The position numbers were made by a program, and so were the translations under genes. Positions 15,820 through 24,074 of a stretch of 64,000 nucleotides of DNA are shown here, piece after piece (positions within the stretch are counted from its first letter, which is position 1; the number at the start of each line of letters is the position of its first letter). The notes below the pieces were generated by a model that was given only the letters and a program-made list of their open reading frames with translations, was not told where the DNA came from and searched no databases. The stretch is from an uncultured Lactobacillus sp. (lineage in GTDB: Bacteria > Bacillota > Bacilli > Lactobacillales > Lactobacillaceae). The stretch spans positions 3,299 through 67,298 of the forward strand of contig NZ_CABUIW010000004.1 in NCBI RefSeq assembly GCF_902491705.1, in the 5' to 3' direction.

Positions 15820-17613
15820 ATGAAAAGAAAATATTTAAGCTTAATTATATTAAGTCTATTTAGTTTCCTAGCAATTTTCACCCACCAAGTTAATGCTGAC
15901 GTGGATTATAGTATTAGCAATATCAATGTAGTAGCTAAAGTAAATCGTGATGGTTCATTGTCAATGCACCGGAAGATTTACTATGACTTTGATAGTGATG
16001 CGCATGGTTTACTTTATCGTCAGAACTTGAATAAAAACCAAAAGTTAAGCAATGTTCAAGTTAAAGTGAATGATAAAAAAGTTGCACTAAAAAATAGTCA
16101 ACAAAATAATACATATCAACTTACGCATAAAGGAGCGTCGTATCGTTTTAAGGTCTTTCATAATATTAATGAAGATGACAACGTTAAAATAGAGTACTCA
16201 TATAAAATCTTAAATGCGATTACTAATTATAAAGATACTGCCGAATTGAATTTCAAAATCATTGGTAATGGCTGGGATACAGACACTGATAATGCTAAAG
16301 TAACTGTACTTTTCCCGGGAAAAGTTCCTGATTTAAAGGCTTGGGCACACGGACCTTTAAATGGTCAAACTGAAGTGTTGCCTAAGCAGGGCAAAATAAT
16401 AATGAAGGCTAGCGATGTACCAGGGGATGTAGGAATTGAAGTACATTCAATTTTTGATCCTGCGGTAACTTCGAAAAATACAAATATTGTAAATAAAAAT
16501 AAGAAGAAAGCTATTGAAAAGCAAGAAGCACAGCTAGCAATTGAGGCAAATAAGAAAAGACAACGAAGAGTCTATCTTAATTGGGGCTTGCTGATAGTTT
16601 CTTTAATAAGTGGAGCAATAATTCTTATTAAGGAAATTTTGATAAAACCAAAAGGTGCTAAACCTAAGAAAATGCGTGATTTAGTGCATAATTACGAAAT
16701 TCCGGATGTTAGTCCTGTTGCTGCACAAATTTTAGATGAAAATGACAAGCCTAACGCTAAAGCTTTTACAGCTTATATCATGCAATTAGCTGGCAAACAT
16801 AAAATTAAGATTGAAGAATATCGCACTAAGCGTTTAAAGAAAATTAGATATCGAATTACTTTGGTTGATCAAAGTATTTTGAAAGATGATTTGCTAGAAT
16901 TTTTGTTTAATAAGGTTGGCGATGGTGAGTCATTTACTACGCAAGAACTTAAAAATTATACTTCTAAAAAATTAGGCAAGAAATTTGATAAGTGGAGTAA
17001 AAAACACTACAAAGATGTAGAAAATACATTTTTTGATAAAGCTGTTAAAAAATATAAGAGCAATAATTTAGGTGTTGCAATTTTATTGATTGGAATCAGT
17101 ATCATTAGTGGAATTTTTGCTTTCTTTTTATCTGAATCAATGCCGCAAATTTTTATTACACTTATGTTGATTACTTTTGTAATAATTATTCTTGCAATAA
17201 TTGCTACGATTATAGGCAATAGACGATTGAGCATCTATACAACTCAAGGCGCTTTAGAAACAGACAAAGTACGCGGATTTGAGAAAATGCTTGATGATAT
17301 AGGCAATTTCAAAATGAAAGATGTTGGAGACATCATCTTATGGGAAGATATTTTGCCATATGCTGTAGCTTTTGGCCTATCTAAGAAGGTAATAAAGCAA
17401 CTTAAGATAGAATTTAATACTGATGAATTAAACGATTCTGTATTTGTTTATGCTCCATTTTATGTGAATGATCATGATAGTTTTGAAAGAAGCTTTGAAC
17501 GCAGCTTTACTAGTGGAATATCAACTGTATCATCTATTTCTGGTGGCTCAGGCGGCTTTTCGGGTGGATCATCCGGCGGCTTCGGTGGCGGAAGCGGCGG
17601 AGGAGCATTTTAA
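15820..17613 (+). CDS. DUF2207 (YciQ-like) membrane protein with Gly-rich tail
   Basis: A 597-residue membrane protein. A signal peptide (residues 1-26, ending VNA) is followed by the extracellular DUF2207 domain (about 27-210). Then come a transmembrane segment (about 250-270), a cytoplasmic stretch, a pair of transmembrane helices (about 415-465), and a tail made almost only of Gly, Ser and Phe. This is the standard architecture of the family, whose function is unknown. An in-frame GTG at 15808 overlaps the previous stop, but ATG 15820 begins a better signal peptide. Neither has a strong ribosome-binding site, so translational coupling is likely. It is cotranscribed with the lipoprotein hydrolase. 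Confidence 0.85.
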   Translation: MKRKYLSLIILSLFSFLAIFTHQVNADVDYSISNINVVAKVNRDGSLSMHRKIYYDFDSDAHGLLYRQNLNKNQKLSNVQVKVNDKKVALKNSQQNNTYQLTHKGASYRFKVFHNINEDDNVKIEYSYKILNAITNYKDTAELNFKIIGNGWDTDTDNAKVTVLFPGKVPDLKAWAHGPLNGQTEVLPKQGKIIMKASDVPGDVGIEVHSIFDPAVTSKNTNIVNKNKKKAIEKQEAQLAIEANKKRQRRVYLNWGLLIVSLISGAIILIKEILIKPKGAKPKKMRDLVHNYEIPDVSPVAAQILDENDKPNAKAFTAYIMQLAGKHKIKIEEYRTKRLKKIRYRITLVDQSILKDDLLEFLFNKVGDGESFTTQELKNYTSKKLGKKFDKWSKKHYKDVENTFFDKAVKKYKSNNLGVAILLIGISIISGIFAFFLSESMPQIFITLMLITFVIIILAIIATIIGNRRLSIYTTQGALETDKVRGFEKMLDDIGNFKMKDVGDIILWEDILPYAVAFGLSKKVIKQLKIEFNTDELNDSVFVYAPFYVNDHDSFERSFERSFTSGISTVSSISGGSGGFSGGSSGGFGGGSGGGAF

Positions 17614-17660
17614 AAGTACACGAATTTTTGTATAATTTATCTAAAAAAGGAGGAATAATT

Positions 17661-17840
17661 ATGCCATTTGTACATATTGAATTAATTAAAGGTCGTTCAG
17701 ACGAACAAATTACTAACTTGATGAAGGATGTTACTGAAGCAGTTCATAAGAATACTGGTGCTCCTAAGGAACACATTCACGTAATCATTAATGAATTAGG
17801 CAAGCACACCTACGGTCAAGGCGGTGAATGGAGAGCCTAA
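17661..17840 (+). CDS. 4-oxalocrotonate tautomerase-family protein
   Basis: A 59-residue protein of the small tautomerase family. It begins Met-Pro so that the catalytic amino-terminal Pro is exposed after Met removal, and Arg in KGRS (about residue 12) matches the conserved substrate-binding Arg. AAAGGAGG precedes ATG 17661 by seven bases, ruling out the upstream in-frame ATG at 17628. Bacilli carry several such proteins (YwhB/DmpI type) with unclear substrates. A TATAAT at 17631-17636 may give it its own start. It works as a hexamer in the cytoplasm in known members. Confidence 0.85.
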   Translation: MPFVHIELIKGRSDEQITNLMKDVTEAVHKNTGAPKEHIHVIINELGKHTYGQGGEWRA

Positions 17841-17846
17841 ATAAAA

Positions 17847-17881
17847 AAAGTGGTCTTTTGCTTCAGGCAAAAGATCACTTT
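17847..17881. terminator. Bidirectional terminator between the tautomerase gene and ilvE
   Basis: A 15-bp stem, 17847-17861 with 17867-17881 (one G-T pair), around a five-base loop. It is A-rich on the left and T-rich on the right, serving both convergent genes. Confidence 0.87.
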
Positions 17882-17889
17882 TAATTTGT

Positions 17890-18915
17890 TTAACTTAATT
17901 TGATAGTCCAGCCGTATTTGTCTTCTAAATCACCAAATTGAATACCGGTTAAAGTATCATACAATTTTTGAGTAATAGGACCAGCGTCTTTTTCATTGCC
18001 AAAGACATGCTTTTTACCTTGATAAGTGAGTGAGCCAACTGGTGAGATTACAGCAGCTGTACCCATTGCTCCGGCTTCTGTAAAGCGATCAACATCATCA
18101 ATCGGAATTTTAGTTTCGATTGGATTAAGATCTAAGTCTTGGGCAATCTTTAAAATTGAGCGCTTGGTGATTGAAGGTAAAATAGAATCGGACTTTGGAG
18201 TTTGGAATTGACCATCTTTGGTAATGCCGTAAAAGTTTGCTCCGCCGAATTCATCAATGTATTTATGCTCTTTAGGATCAAGATACAAAGCATCGGCAAA
18301 ACCGTTCTTTTTAGCAAGCAATGATGGCATTAAACTGCTGGCATAGTTACCGGCAGTTTTTGCTTGTCCAGTACCAAATGGAGCGGCACGGTCATAGTCG
18401 CTGACTTCATATGGCATTGGCTTAAGGCCCTTAATGTAGGCACCAACGGGTGTAGCGTAAATTCTAAATTGATAAGTTTCAGAAGGAGAAACACCTACAA
18501 TTGGCTGTGTTCCCATCATAAATGGACGAAGATAAAGAGTGCCACCTGAACCATAAGGAGGAACGAATTCTTGGTTAGCCAAAACAACTTGTTTGACTGC
18601 TTCGACGAATTTATCTTCTGGATATGGTTCCATTAATAGACGTTTAGCTGAATTAGCCATTCGTTTAGCGTTTTGATCAGGTCTGAATAAATTAATGCCG
18701 CCGTCTTTTCTGCGGTAAGCTTTTAGACCTTCAAAAATTTCTTGGCCATAGTGCAATTCTTCGGCAGCTTCATTAAAAGTAATGGTAGAGTCTTGAGTTA
18801 AATGACCACCTTGCCATGCACCGTCTTTGAATTCATCTACCCAGCGGTAGGGAAGATCATGGTATTTAAAGCCAAGTTGATTCCAATTTAAGTCTTCTGG
18901 ACGAGTTTTTGTCAT
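17890..18915 (-). CDS. ilvE: Branched-chain amino acid aminotransferase
   Basis: A 341-residue fold-type IV PLP enzyme that interconverts Leu/Ile/Val with their 2-oxo acids. The PLP lysine is K186 in GQAKTAGNY. The EIFEGLKAYRR and GAMGTAAVISP motifs are typical of the mitochondrial/Bacillus BCAT2 branch. Lactobacilli generally cannot make these amino acids, so the enzyme probably serves amino acid catabolism and glutamate balance. AAGGAGG precedes ATG 18915. It has its own promoter (18953-18981) and terminator, so it is monocistronic. No T-box or other leader is seen in the 148 bases upstream. Confidence 0.93.
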   Translation of the reverse strand: MTKTRPEDLNWNQLGFKYHDLPYRWVDEFKDGAWQGGHLTQDSTITFNEAAEELHYGQEIFEGLKAYRRKDGGINLFRPDQNAKRMANSAKRLLMEPYPEDKFVEAVKQVVLANQEFVPPYGSGGTLYLRPFMMGTQPIVGVSPSETYQFRIYATPVGAYIKGLKPMPYEVSDYDRAAPFGTGQAKTAGNYASSLMPSLLAKKNGFADALYLDPKEHKYIDEFGGANFYGITKDGQFQTPKSDSILPSITKRSILKIAQDLDLNPIETKIPIDDVDRFTEAGAMGTAAVISPVGSLTYQGKKHVFGNEKDAGPITQKLYDTLTGIQFGDLEDKYGWTIKLS

Positions 18916-18952
18916 GAAAAAGCCTCCTTATGTTTAATAGTACTTTCCTAAA

Positions 18953-18981
18953 ATTATAGTTAGATTAAACTTAAAATACAA
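18953..18981 (-). promoter_or_regulatory. Promoter of ilvE
   Basis: On the minus strand TTGTAT (18981-18976), a 17-base spacer and TATAAT (18958-18953). The transcript start would be about 30 bases before the ATG. Confidence 0.65.
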
Positions 18982-19063
18982 CGAATAGCTTTTATTTCAT
19001 TTTTAATTATTAAAAGTAAGCAATATAATAGATAAGATAGAAATTCATAAAAGTGGTGAAAAT

Positions 19064-20440
19064 ATGTACGATTATCGAAATAATATCAAAGTAATTTTAA
19101 ATAAAACTGATGCAGATGATAAAAGCTTAGCTAACAGTTTAAACGCAATTAAAGCAATTATCTCAATGGCAGAAGGTGGCACAGCTGAAAAGCCTGCCTC
19201 TAAAAAAGAAGCTCCTAAACCTAAGAAAATGGCTAATACTCAATCAATTGCCCAAAGAAATGCGGATTTAAAGCAATTTAAGCAGCTATTAATGGGACTG
19301 ACTGATTTGATCGAAACTCCTGGTGATGATGCCGCAAAAAAGAAATCGCTTGAGGCATTGCATAAATTAACTTTTGTGCCTGGAGTGGGTAAACGTTACG
19401 GCAACGTATTAGGAAAGCTTGATCAGGCAATTCAAAAATCTAAGACTACTACAGAGGCAGTTAATAAAAAGATTTTTGAAGATGCATTAAAGCCAAAAGA
19501 AGAACCTAAACGTGATTATCGCAAGGGTAAACGCTATACAGTTATTCGGACCCTTTCGGGATGCAATTTAATTAATGATAATGGTCAAATTGTTTATCGA
19601 ATCAAGGAATCTCAAATTCATTCTTTGAATTTAAAGAGTGGAGATATCGTTGAGGCCATAGAAGAAAAAGACAATCCTAATTACGAAGCAGAAGTATTAC
19701 GTGTAGTGGGCTATCGTAAATTGCGGACACGTGACTATGACCCAATTGAAGAATTTCGTTATGCAGTTGTTCAAGGAAAGACGGGTCAATTAGCGATTAC
19801 TCGCAATATTAAAGGTGAAAAATTGCGTATTCGCGGCAAAGAAGTGACTATTCCGGTCGATTCTAGCTATTATCAAGGTGAAAACATCCACTTAGAAGAT
19901 GGTTCAATTGTTGATTTAGCCTGGTATACAGGGGATGTAAGGATTAAAAAGCACCCAAGTGACGCTGTACAAATTCGCTGGATTTATCAAGTGGATCCAC
20001 CTAAGAAGCCAGATTTATCTTATAAGAAGAAGGACAAATCTAAGAAAGACAATGCAGAGGAATTAACTAAGTTAGATATGAATTTGCATTATCAAAGAGT
20101 GGGTATTGCAATTGGTGATAACCAAAATGAGGGTATTCTTGAAGGTATTGTTACAAGATATAATGGAATTCCTATTCCAATTAATGCGTTTGAAGGTAAA
20201 AAGAAGATTATGGAGCGTCAAATCAAGGATCTTGACATAGTGATTCTGATGACCGCATATGCTGCTCATGATGCAACTTGGAATATTCAAGAATTTGCTT
20301 CAAAATATGGCGTTAAATTTGCGGTTTCTTCATCTAAAGGCTACCGTTCATTTGAACGTGCTCTTTATAGAGCAGAAAATGGCTTGCCAGCATATGAAGG
20401 AACACAATCAATTGAATATAAACAGGCAGAAACTAAATAA
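19064..20440 (+). CDS. DUF2325-domain protein with HhH-like motif, unknown function
   Basis: A 458-residue soluble protein I cannot assign to a characterised family. Residues 1-40 are helical, followed by a Lys/Ala/Pro-rich linker (41-57). Residues 101-116 (KLTFVPGVGKRYGNVL) look like a helix-hairpin-helix DNA-binding motif. A charged linker leads to a beta-rich middle region (about 155-325). The last ~100 residues resemble DUF2325, with a Rossmann-like core ending LDIVILMTAYAAHD and a final SSSKGYRSFERAL. Together this suggests nucleic-acid or nucleotide recognition, but that is inference. It has a TATAAT at 19024-19029 and a GGTG ribosome-binding site, and stands alone between ilvE and the YitT gene. 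Confidence 0.75.
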   Translation: MYDYRNNIKVILNKTDADDKSLANSLNAIKAIISMAEGGTAEKPASKKEAPKPKKMANTQSIAQRNADLKQFKQLLMGLTDLIETPGDDAAKKKSLEALHKLTFVPGVGKRYGNVLGKLDQAIQKSKTTTEAVNKKIFEDALKPKEEPKRDYRKGKRYTVIRTLSGCNLINDNGQIVYRIKESQIHSLNLKSGDIVEAIEEKDNPNYEAEVLRVVGYRKLRTRDYDPIEEFRYAVVQGKTGQLAITRNIKGEKLRIRGKEVTIPVDSSYYQGENIHLEDGSIVDLAWYTGDVRIKKHPSDAVQIRWIYQVDPPKKPDLSYKKKDKSKKDNAEELTKLDMNLHYQRVGIAIGDNQNEGILEGIVTRYNGIPIPINAFEGKKKIMERQIKDLDIVILMTAYAAHDATWNIQEFASKYGVKFAVSSSKGYRSFERALYRAENGLPAYEGTQSIEYKQAETK

Positions 20441-20463
20441 TTCATTAATATTATTTTAATTTG

Positions 20464-20492
20464 TTGTAGAAAAGCTAATTTCCCGTTAAAAT
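20464..20492 (+). promoter_or_regulatory. Promoter of the YitT-family gene
   Basis: TTGTAG (20464-20469), a 17-base spacer and TAAAAT (20487-20492), with AAAGGA just before the ATG. Moderate match. Confidence 0.5.
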
Positions 20493-20525
20493 AAATTAAC
20501 TAACTAAAAGAAAGGACGCTTACTG

Positions 20526-21362
20526 ATGAAAAACATTACACAACGTTCCTGGATAAAAGGGCTAGTATTTTTAGCGGGACTTGAAATTATCGCAATTGCG
20601 ATCAACTTCTTTTACGGTCCAATTAATATTGCTGTGGGTGGCTCTACTGGTATTTCGATTTTGGTTGATGCCGTTTGGGGAGTTAATCGCTCAGTGACAG
20701 TTTTGGTAGTAAATGGCTTAATGCTGATTCTAGCTGCGATTTTTTTAGGTAAAAAAGTTACTAAAAACGTGGCAGCAGGGAGTTTATTATTGCCGATTTT
20801 AATGGAAATTACCCCTAGTTTTGAAATAACTAATAATAAGATGCTTGCAGTAATATACGGTGGAGCATTAATGGGATTTGGAATCTCACTTCTTTACCGT
20901 GTTAATGCCTCAAGTGGTGGAACGACTATTCCACCAATGATTTTAAAGAAATATTTTTACTTGAATCCGGCAACCACTCTTACAATCATCGACATGGTAA
21001 TTATCTTTTTGAATGTCTTCGTTGATGGCTGGGATGCATTTTTACTGGCAACATTTTCTCAAGTGATTACGACAATTACGATGCGCTACACTGAAACTGG
21101 TTTTGATAAGAAATACCAGGTGCGAATCATGTCGAACAAATATCTTGAGCAAATTCAAGATATGTTAAAGGACGAATACGAAGGTTTAACTATCTATAAT
21201 GTTGTCGGAGGCTATAGTGATGAAGATAAACGCCAATTGCTGATCGTAATTGATATGCGTGACTATGGCCCACTTATTTCAAAAATTCATGCAATTGACC
21301 AAGATGCATTTATTATTACTGAAAATGTGGCCAAAGTTCATGGCGGACAATGGGGGATTTAA
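20526..21362 (+). CDS. YitT-family membrane protein (DUF161/DUF2179)
   Basis: A 278-residue protein with about five membrane helices in residues 10-175, including the conserved glycine-rich stretch GGSTGIS near residue 40 and the repeat-like ASSGGTTIPP near 135. A cytoplasmic DUF2179 domain follows (about 215-278). The family is widespread in Firmicutes and thought to be a small-molecule transporter or sensor without a settled role. It is monocistronic, with its own promoter. No terminator hairpin is obvious before the L21 leader promoter, only 18 bases on. Confidence 0.85.
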   Translation: MKNITQRSWIKGLVFLAGLEIIAIAINFFYGPINIAVGGSTGISILVDAVWGVNRSVTVLVVNGLMLILAAIFLGKKVTKNVAAGSLLLPILMEITPSFEITNNKMLAVIYGGALMGFGISLLYRVNASSGGTTIPPMILKKYFYLNPATTLTIIDMVIIFLNVFVDGWDAFLLATFSQVITTITMRYTETGFDKKYQVRIMSNKYLEQIQDMLKDEYEGLTIYNVVGGYSDEDKRQLLIVIDMRDYGPLISKIHAIDQDAFIITENVAKVHGGQWGI

Positions 21363-21380
21363 ACTTAATATTTAAAATTA

Positions 21381-21409
21381 TTGATATCAACTAAAAACCG
21401 TTGTATTAT
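21381..21409 (+). promoter_or_regulatory. Promoter of the rplU-rpmA operon
   Basis: TTGATA (21381-21386), a 17-base spacer and TATTAT (21404-21409), upstream of the L21 leader. Confidence 0.65.
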
Positions 21410-21415
21410 ATAAGA

Positions 21416-21522
21416 GTTGTATTTGTGGAGACCTCCACATCTGCAACCGCACGGCTCGGGGTTAGAAGTCTTCTTGAGTAAGAAGCACCTCAGTTCGGCG
21501 AGTCTAAGTATTTTTTCGGAGG
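21416..21522 (+). promoter_or_regulatory. Ribosomal protein L21 leader RNA
   Basis: About 110 transcribed bases precede rplU. They contain a TGTGGA/TCCACA hairpin (about 21424-21439), a GC-rich conserved-looking core (about 21440-21470) and a pairable TCTTCTTGAGTAAGAAG segment (about 21468-21484), ending in the GGAGGTG ribosome-binding site. Position and size match the L21 leader of Firmicutes, which is thought to let L21 or a partner repress its own operon. The assignment rests on location and hairpin content; I cannot run a covariance model. Confidence 0.75.
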
Positions 21523-21529
21523 TGTACAA

Positions 21530-21841
21530 ATGTACGCAATTATTAAGACCGGTGGTAAGCAATACAAAGTTGCAGAAGGCGACAGCGTATTTGTAGAAAA
21601 ACTTGATGCTGAAGAAGGCAGCGAAGTAACTTTTGACGAAGTTATCCTTGTAGCTAATGGTGACGACGTTAAGGTTGGTACTCCATTAGTAGATGGTGCT
21701 AAGGTAACTGCTAAAGTTGAAAAGCAAGGCAAGGAAAAGAAGGTTGTAACTTTCAAGTACAAGCCTAAGAAGCACTCACACAGCAAGTATGGTCACCGTC
21801 AACCTTACACTAAGGTTACAGTTGAAAAGATTGAAGCTTAA
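21530..21841 (+). CDS. rplU: 50S ribosomal protein L21
   Basis: A 103-residue L21, starting MYAIIKTGGKQYKV and ending with the KKHSHSKYGHRQ stretch that binds 23S rRNA. It is a standard length. C-ending and GGT codons mark high expression. First gene after the L21 leader; rpmA follows only 18 bases later, without the small Prp protease gene that usually lies between them in Firmicutes. Confidence 0.97.
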   Translation: MYAIIKTGGKQYKVAEGDSVFVEKLDAEEGSEVTFDEVILVANGDDVKVGTPLVDGAKVTAKVEKQGKEKKVVTFKYKPKKHSHSKYGHRQPYTKVTVEKIEA

Positions 21842-21859
21842 TTCAGAGGTGAAATGATT

Positions 21860-22150
21860 ATGAATATTTTAGGTATGAAATTATTTGCCCACCACAAGGG
21901 TGGCGGTTCTACTGCCAACGGTCGTAACTCAGCTGGTCGTCGTTTAGGCGCTAAGGCTGGTGACGGTCAATCAATCCACGCAGGTTCAATTATTTACCGT
22001 CAACGTGGTACTAAGATTCACCCAGGCAAGAACGTAGGTCAAGGTGGAGACGACACTTTATTTGCACTTGTTAACGGCGTTGTTAAGTTTGAACGTCTTG
22101 GCAAGTTCAAGAAGCAAGTTTCTGTATACCCAGCTGAAGAAGCTAAGTAA
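21860..22150 (+). CDS. rpmA: 50S ribosomal protein L27 with cleavable N-terminal extension
   Basis: A 96-residue L27 beginning MNILGMKLF then AHHKGGGSTANGR. Firmicute L27 carries a short extension that Prp protease removes after the Phe (usual motif LQFF-A); here KLF-A plays this part. The glycine-rich tail AHHKGGGS then reaches the peptidyl-transferase centre. ATG 21860 is preferred to ATG 21854 because the ribosome-binding AGAGGTG would be too close to the latter. No prp gene lies between rplU and rpmA or elsewhere in this window. Confidence 0.95.
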   Translation: MNILGMKLFAHHKGGGSTANGRNSAGRRLGAKAGDGQSIHAGSIIYRQRGTKIHPGKNVGQGGDDTLFALVNGVVKFERLGKFKKQVSVYPAEEAK

Positions 22151-22167
22151 TTCAGAATATAATTAAG

Positions 22168-22200
22168 AAAGACGAATGGCGTAAGTCATTCGTCTTTTTT
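22168..22200 (+). terminator. Terminator of rplU-rpmA
   Basis: AAAGACGAATG (22168-22178) pairs with CATTCGTCTTT (22187-22197), followed by T to 22200. Confidence 0.9.
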
Positions 22201-22231
22201 GCGCCTATTTATAGATTTTAAGACTTTAATT

Positions 22232-22279
22232 TTAGTATAATAAAATTTAATAAAGTTTAATAAAGTTTAATTATACTAA
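22232..22279 (+). promoter_or_regulatory. Promoter region of pepP with long inverted repeat
   Basis: TTAGTATAAT (22232-22241) and its exact reverse complement ATTATACTAA (22270-22279) flank 28 AT-rich bases containing a tandem TTTAATAAAG repeat. The left arm contains a TATAAT -10 box (22236-22241), and the right arm ends 18 bases before the ATG. It could be a two-site operator or a 5' hairpin. The -35 is poor. Confidence 0.5.
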
Positions 22280-22297
22280 GCAAAGAAGGTTCTGACT

Positions 22298-23407
22298 ATG
22301 GAAGAAAAGCAAGAATTATTATCATTGATTAATAATCGAATTAATCATGTTACAGACTTGATCAAAGAGCATGACGCAGATGTAATGATTATTTTTAATC
22401 AAGCAAATTATCGCTATCTCACTAACTTTACAGGTGAAGAAGCTCAACTTATTTTGACTGCTGACGGTGAGCGTACGCTTTTATCAGATTCACGCTTTGC
22501 AGGACAAATTAAAGCACAAGCGCCAGGTGAAATGGATGTAATTATGAAGCATTCTAGTGACTATGAAGAACTTACTAAGGCGCTTAAAAAAATGAATGTT
22601 AAAAAAGTTTTGGTTGAAGGAGAGTTTGTTTCAGCCAGTGAATTTGAAAAATTAAAAGAACTTAACCCTGACATTCATTTTGAAATGGTTGAAGAACTTG
22701 TTGAACGTGTCCGCAATGTTAAGGATGAATTAGAAATTGCAGCGCTGCGTAAAGCAATTGATATTTCAATGGAAAGCTTTAAAGGCATTTTGCCAATGAT
22801 CAAGCCTGGCGTTAAAGAACGTGCAGTAGGTGCCAAACTTGATTATTTATTTAAAGTTAATGGCGGAGATGGCCCAGATTTTGATACAATTATAGCTTCT
22901 GGTGTTCGTTCAGCTTGGGCTCACGGTGTGGCAAGTGATAAAGAAATCGAAGAAGGCGATATGATCGTAATCGACTTTGGTAGTTTTTACCATGGTTATG
23001 CCGCTGATATCACTAGAACTGTTGCATTAGGTGAAGTAGACGCCGAAATGCATAAAATTTATGATATTGTTCATGAAGCACAACGTCGCGGTATTGAAGC
23101 CGCTGTTGTAGGCAATACTGGCCATGATGTTGATAAAGCTGCACGTGATTATATTACAGAGCAGGGTTATGGCGAATACTTTGGTCACGGTATTGGTCAT
23201 GGAATCGGTCTTGAAATTCATGAACTTTGTCAACCAGCTTTGCCATTTAGAACGACTAAATTAGTCGATAACATGGTTCATACAGTAGAACCAGGAATTT
23301 ACTTGCCTGACAAGGGCGGAGTTAGAATCGAAGATGACATTTTAGTACATGGTCAGACACCAGAAACGCTATCAACTTTGCCTAAAGATGAACTAATTTC
23401 ACTATAG
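22298..23407 (+). CDS. pepP: Xaa-Pro aminopeptidase (M24 family)
   Basis: A 369-residue metallopeptidase that removes N-terminal residues preceding Pro. It has an N-terminal creatinase-like domain (about 1-135) and a pita-bread catalytic domain. The metal ligands lie in VIDFGS, AADITRT, GHGIGHGIGLEIHE, TVEPGIY and VRIEDD. Gene order pepP-efp matches Bacillus yqhT-efp. Cytoplasmic. X-prolyl dipeptidase (PepQ) is the closest alternative; the presence of the N-terminal domain fits both. AGAAGG lies upstream of the ATG. Confidence 0.88.
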   Translation: MEEKQELLSLINNRINHVTDLIKEHDADVMIIFNQANYRYLTNFTGEEAQLILTADGERTLLSDSRFAGQIKAQAPGEMDVIMKHSSDYEELTKALKKMNVKKVLVEGEFVSASEFEKLKELNPDIHFEMVEELVERVRNVKDELEIAALRKAIDISMESFKGILPMIKPGVKERAVGAKLDYLFKVNGGDGPDFDTIIASGVRSAWAHGVASDKEIEEGDMIVIDFGSFYHGYAADITRTVALGEVDAEMHKIYDIVHEAQRRGIEAAVVGNTGHDVDKAARDYITEQGYGEYFGHGIGHGIGLEIHELCQPALPFRTTKLVDNMVHTVEPGIYLPDKGGVRIEDDILVHGQTPETLSTLPKDELISL

Positions 23408-23487
23408 TTGTAATTTTAATAGGCTGAAGTTATAGCCAAAATCGTTTAAGATTGGTAAGATATTAATGTAGAAATGAGGGACTTAAT

Positions 23488-24057
23488 ATGACAATGATTT
23501 CAGTAAACGAATTCAAGAATGGCTTGACTATTCAATACAACAACGATTTATGGCGCATTGTTGAATTCCAACACGTAAAACCAGGTAAGGGTAGTGCCTT
23601 TGTACGTTCAAAGCTTAAGAGCTTAAGAACTGGCGCTGTACAAGAATATACTTTCCGTTCAACTGCTAAGGTTGAAACTGCAGATATTCAAACTAAGTCA
23701 ATGCAATACTTGTACAACGATGGTTCAAGTTACGTATTTATGGATACTTCAACTTATGATCAATTGGCAATTCCAAATGAACAAATTGGCGATGAATCTA
23801 AGTACTTACTTGAAAACATGGTTGTTAGTGTAATTATGCACGAAGGTGAAACTTTAGGTATTCAATTGCCTAACACAGTTGACTTGAAGGTTGCTAAGAC
23901 TGAACCTAACATCAAAGGTGATACTTCATCAGGTGGTGGTAAGCCAGCAACTATGGAAACTGGTTTGGTAGTTAACGTACCATTCTTCATTAACGAAGGC
24001 GATGTTTTAACTATCAACACTTCTGATGGTACATACGTATCACGTGCAAATAAGTAG
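23488..24057 (+). CDS. efp: Elongation factor P
   Basis: A 189-residue EF-P, which relieves ribosome stalling at polyproline. Three beta-barrel domains are expected. The modifiable Lys is K34 in the KPGKG loop. Firmicute-type EF-P with Lys at this position can carry a 5-aminopentanol group; no modifying enzyme is seen here. GAGGG precedes ATG 23488. C-ending codon use suggests high expression. It lies between pepP and the Asp23 gene, as in Bacillus, but without the accBC genes that follow there. Confidence 0.96.
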   Translation: MTMISVNEFKNGLTIQYNNDLWRIVEFQHVKPGKGSAFVRSKLKSLRTGAVQEYTFRSTAKVETADIQTKSMQYLYNDGSSYVFMDTSTYDQLAIPNEQIGDESKYLLENMVVSVIMHEGETLGIQLPNTVDLKVAKTEPNIKGDTSSGGGKPATMETGLVVNVPFFINEGDVLTINTSDGTYVSRANK

Positions 24058-24074
24058 TTTTTTGAGGTAACGAA

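Noticed and set aside
18916..19063. T-box upstream of ilvE
   Set aside because: The minus-strand untranslated region is only about 30 bases after the predicted start; no room for a T-box.
22242..22269. Tandem TTTAATAAAG copies as a CRISPR or iteron array
   Set aside because: Only two short AT-rich copies without spacers; no cas genes or origin genes nearby.
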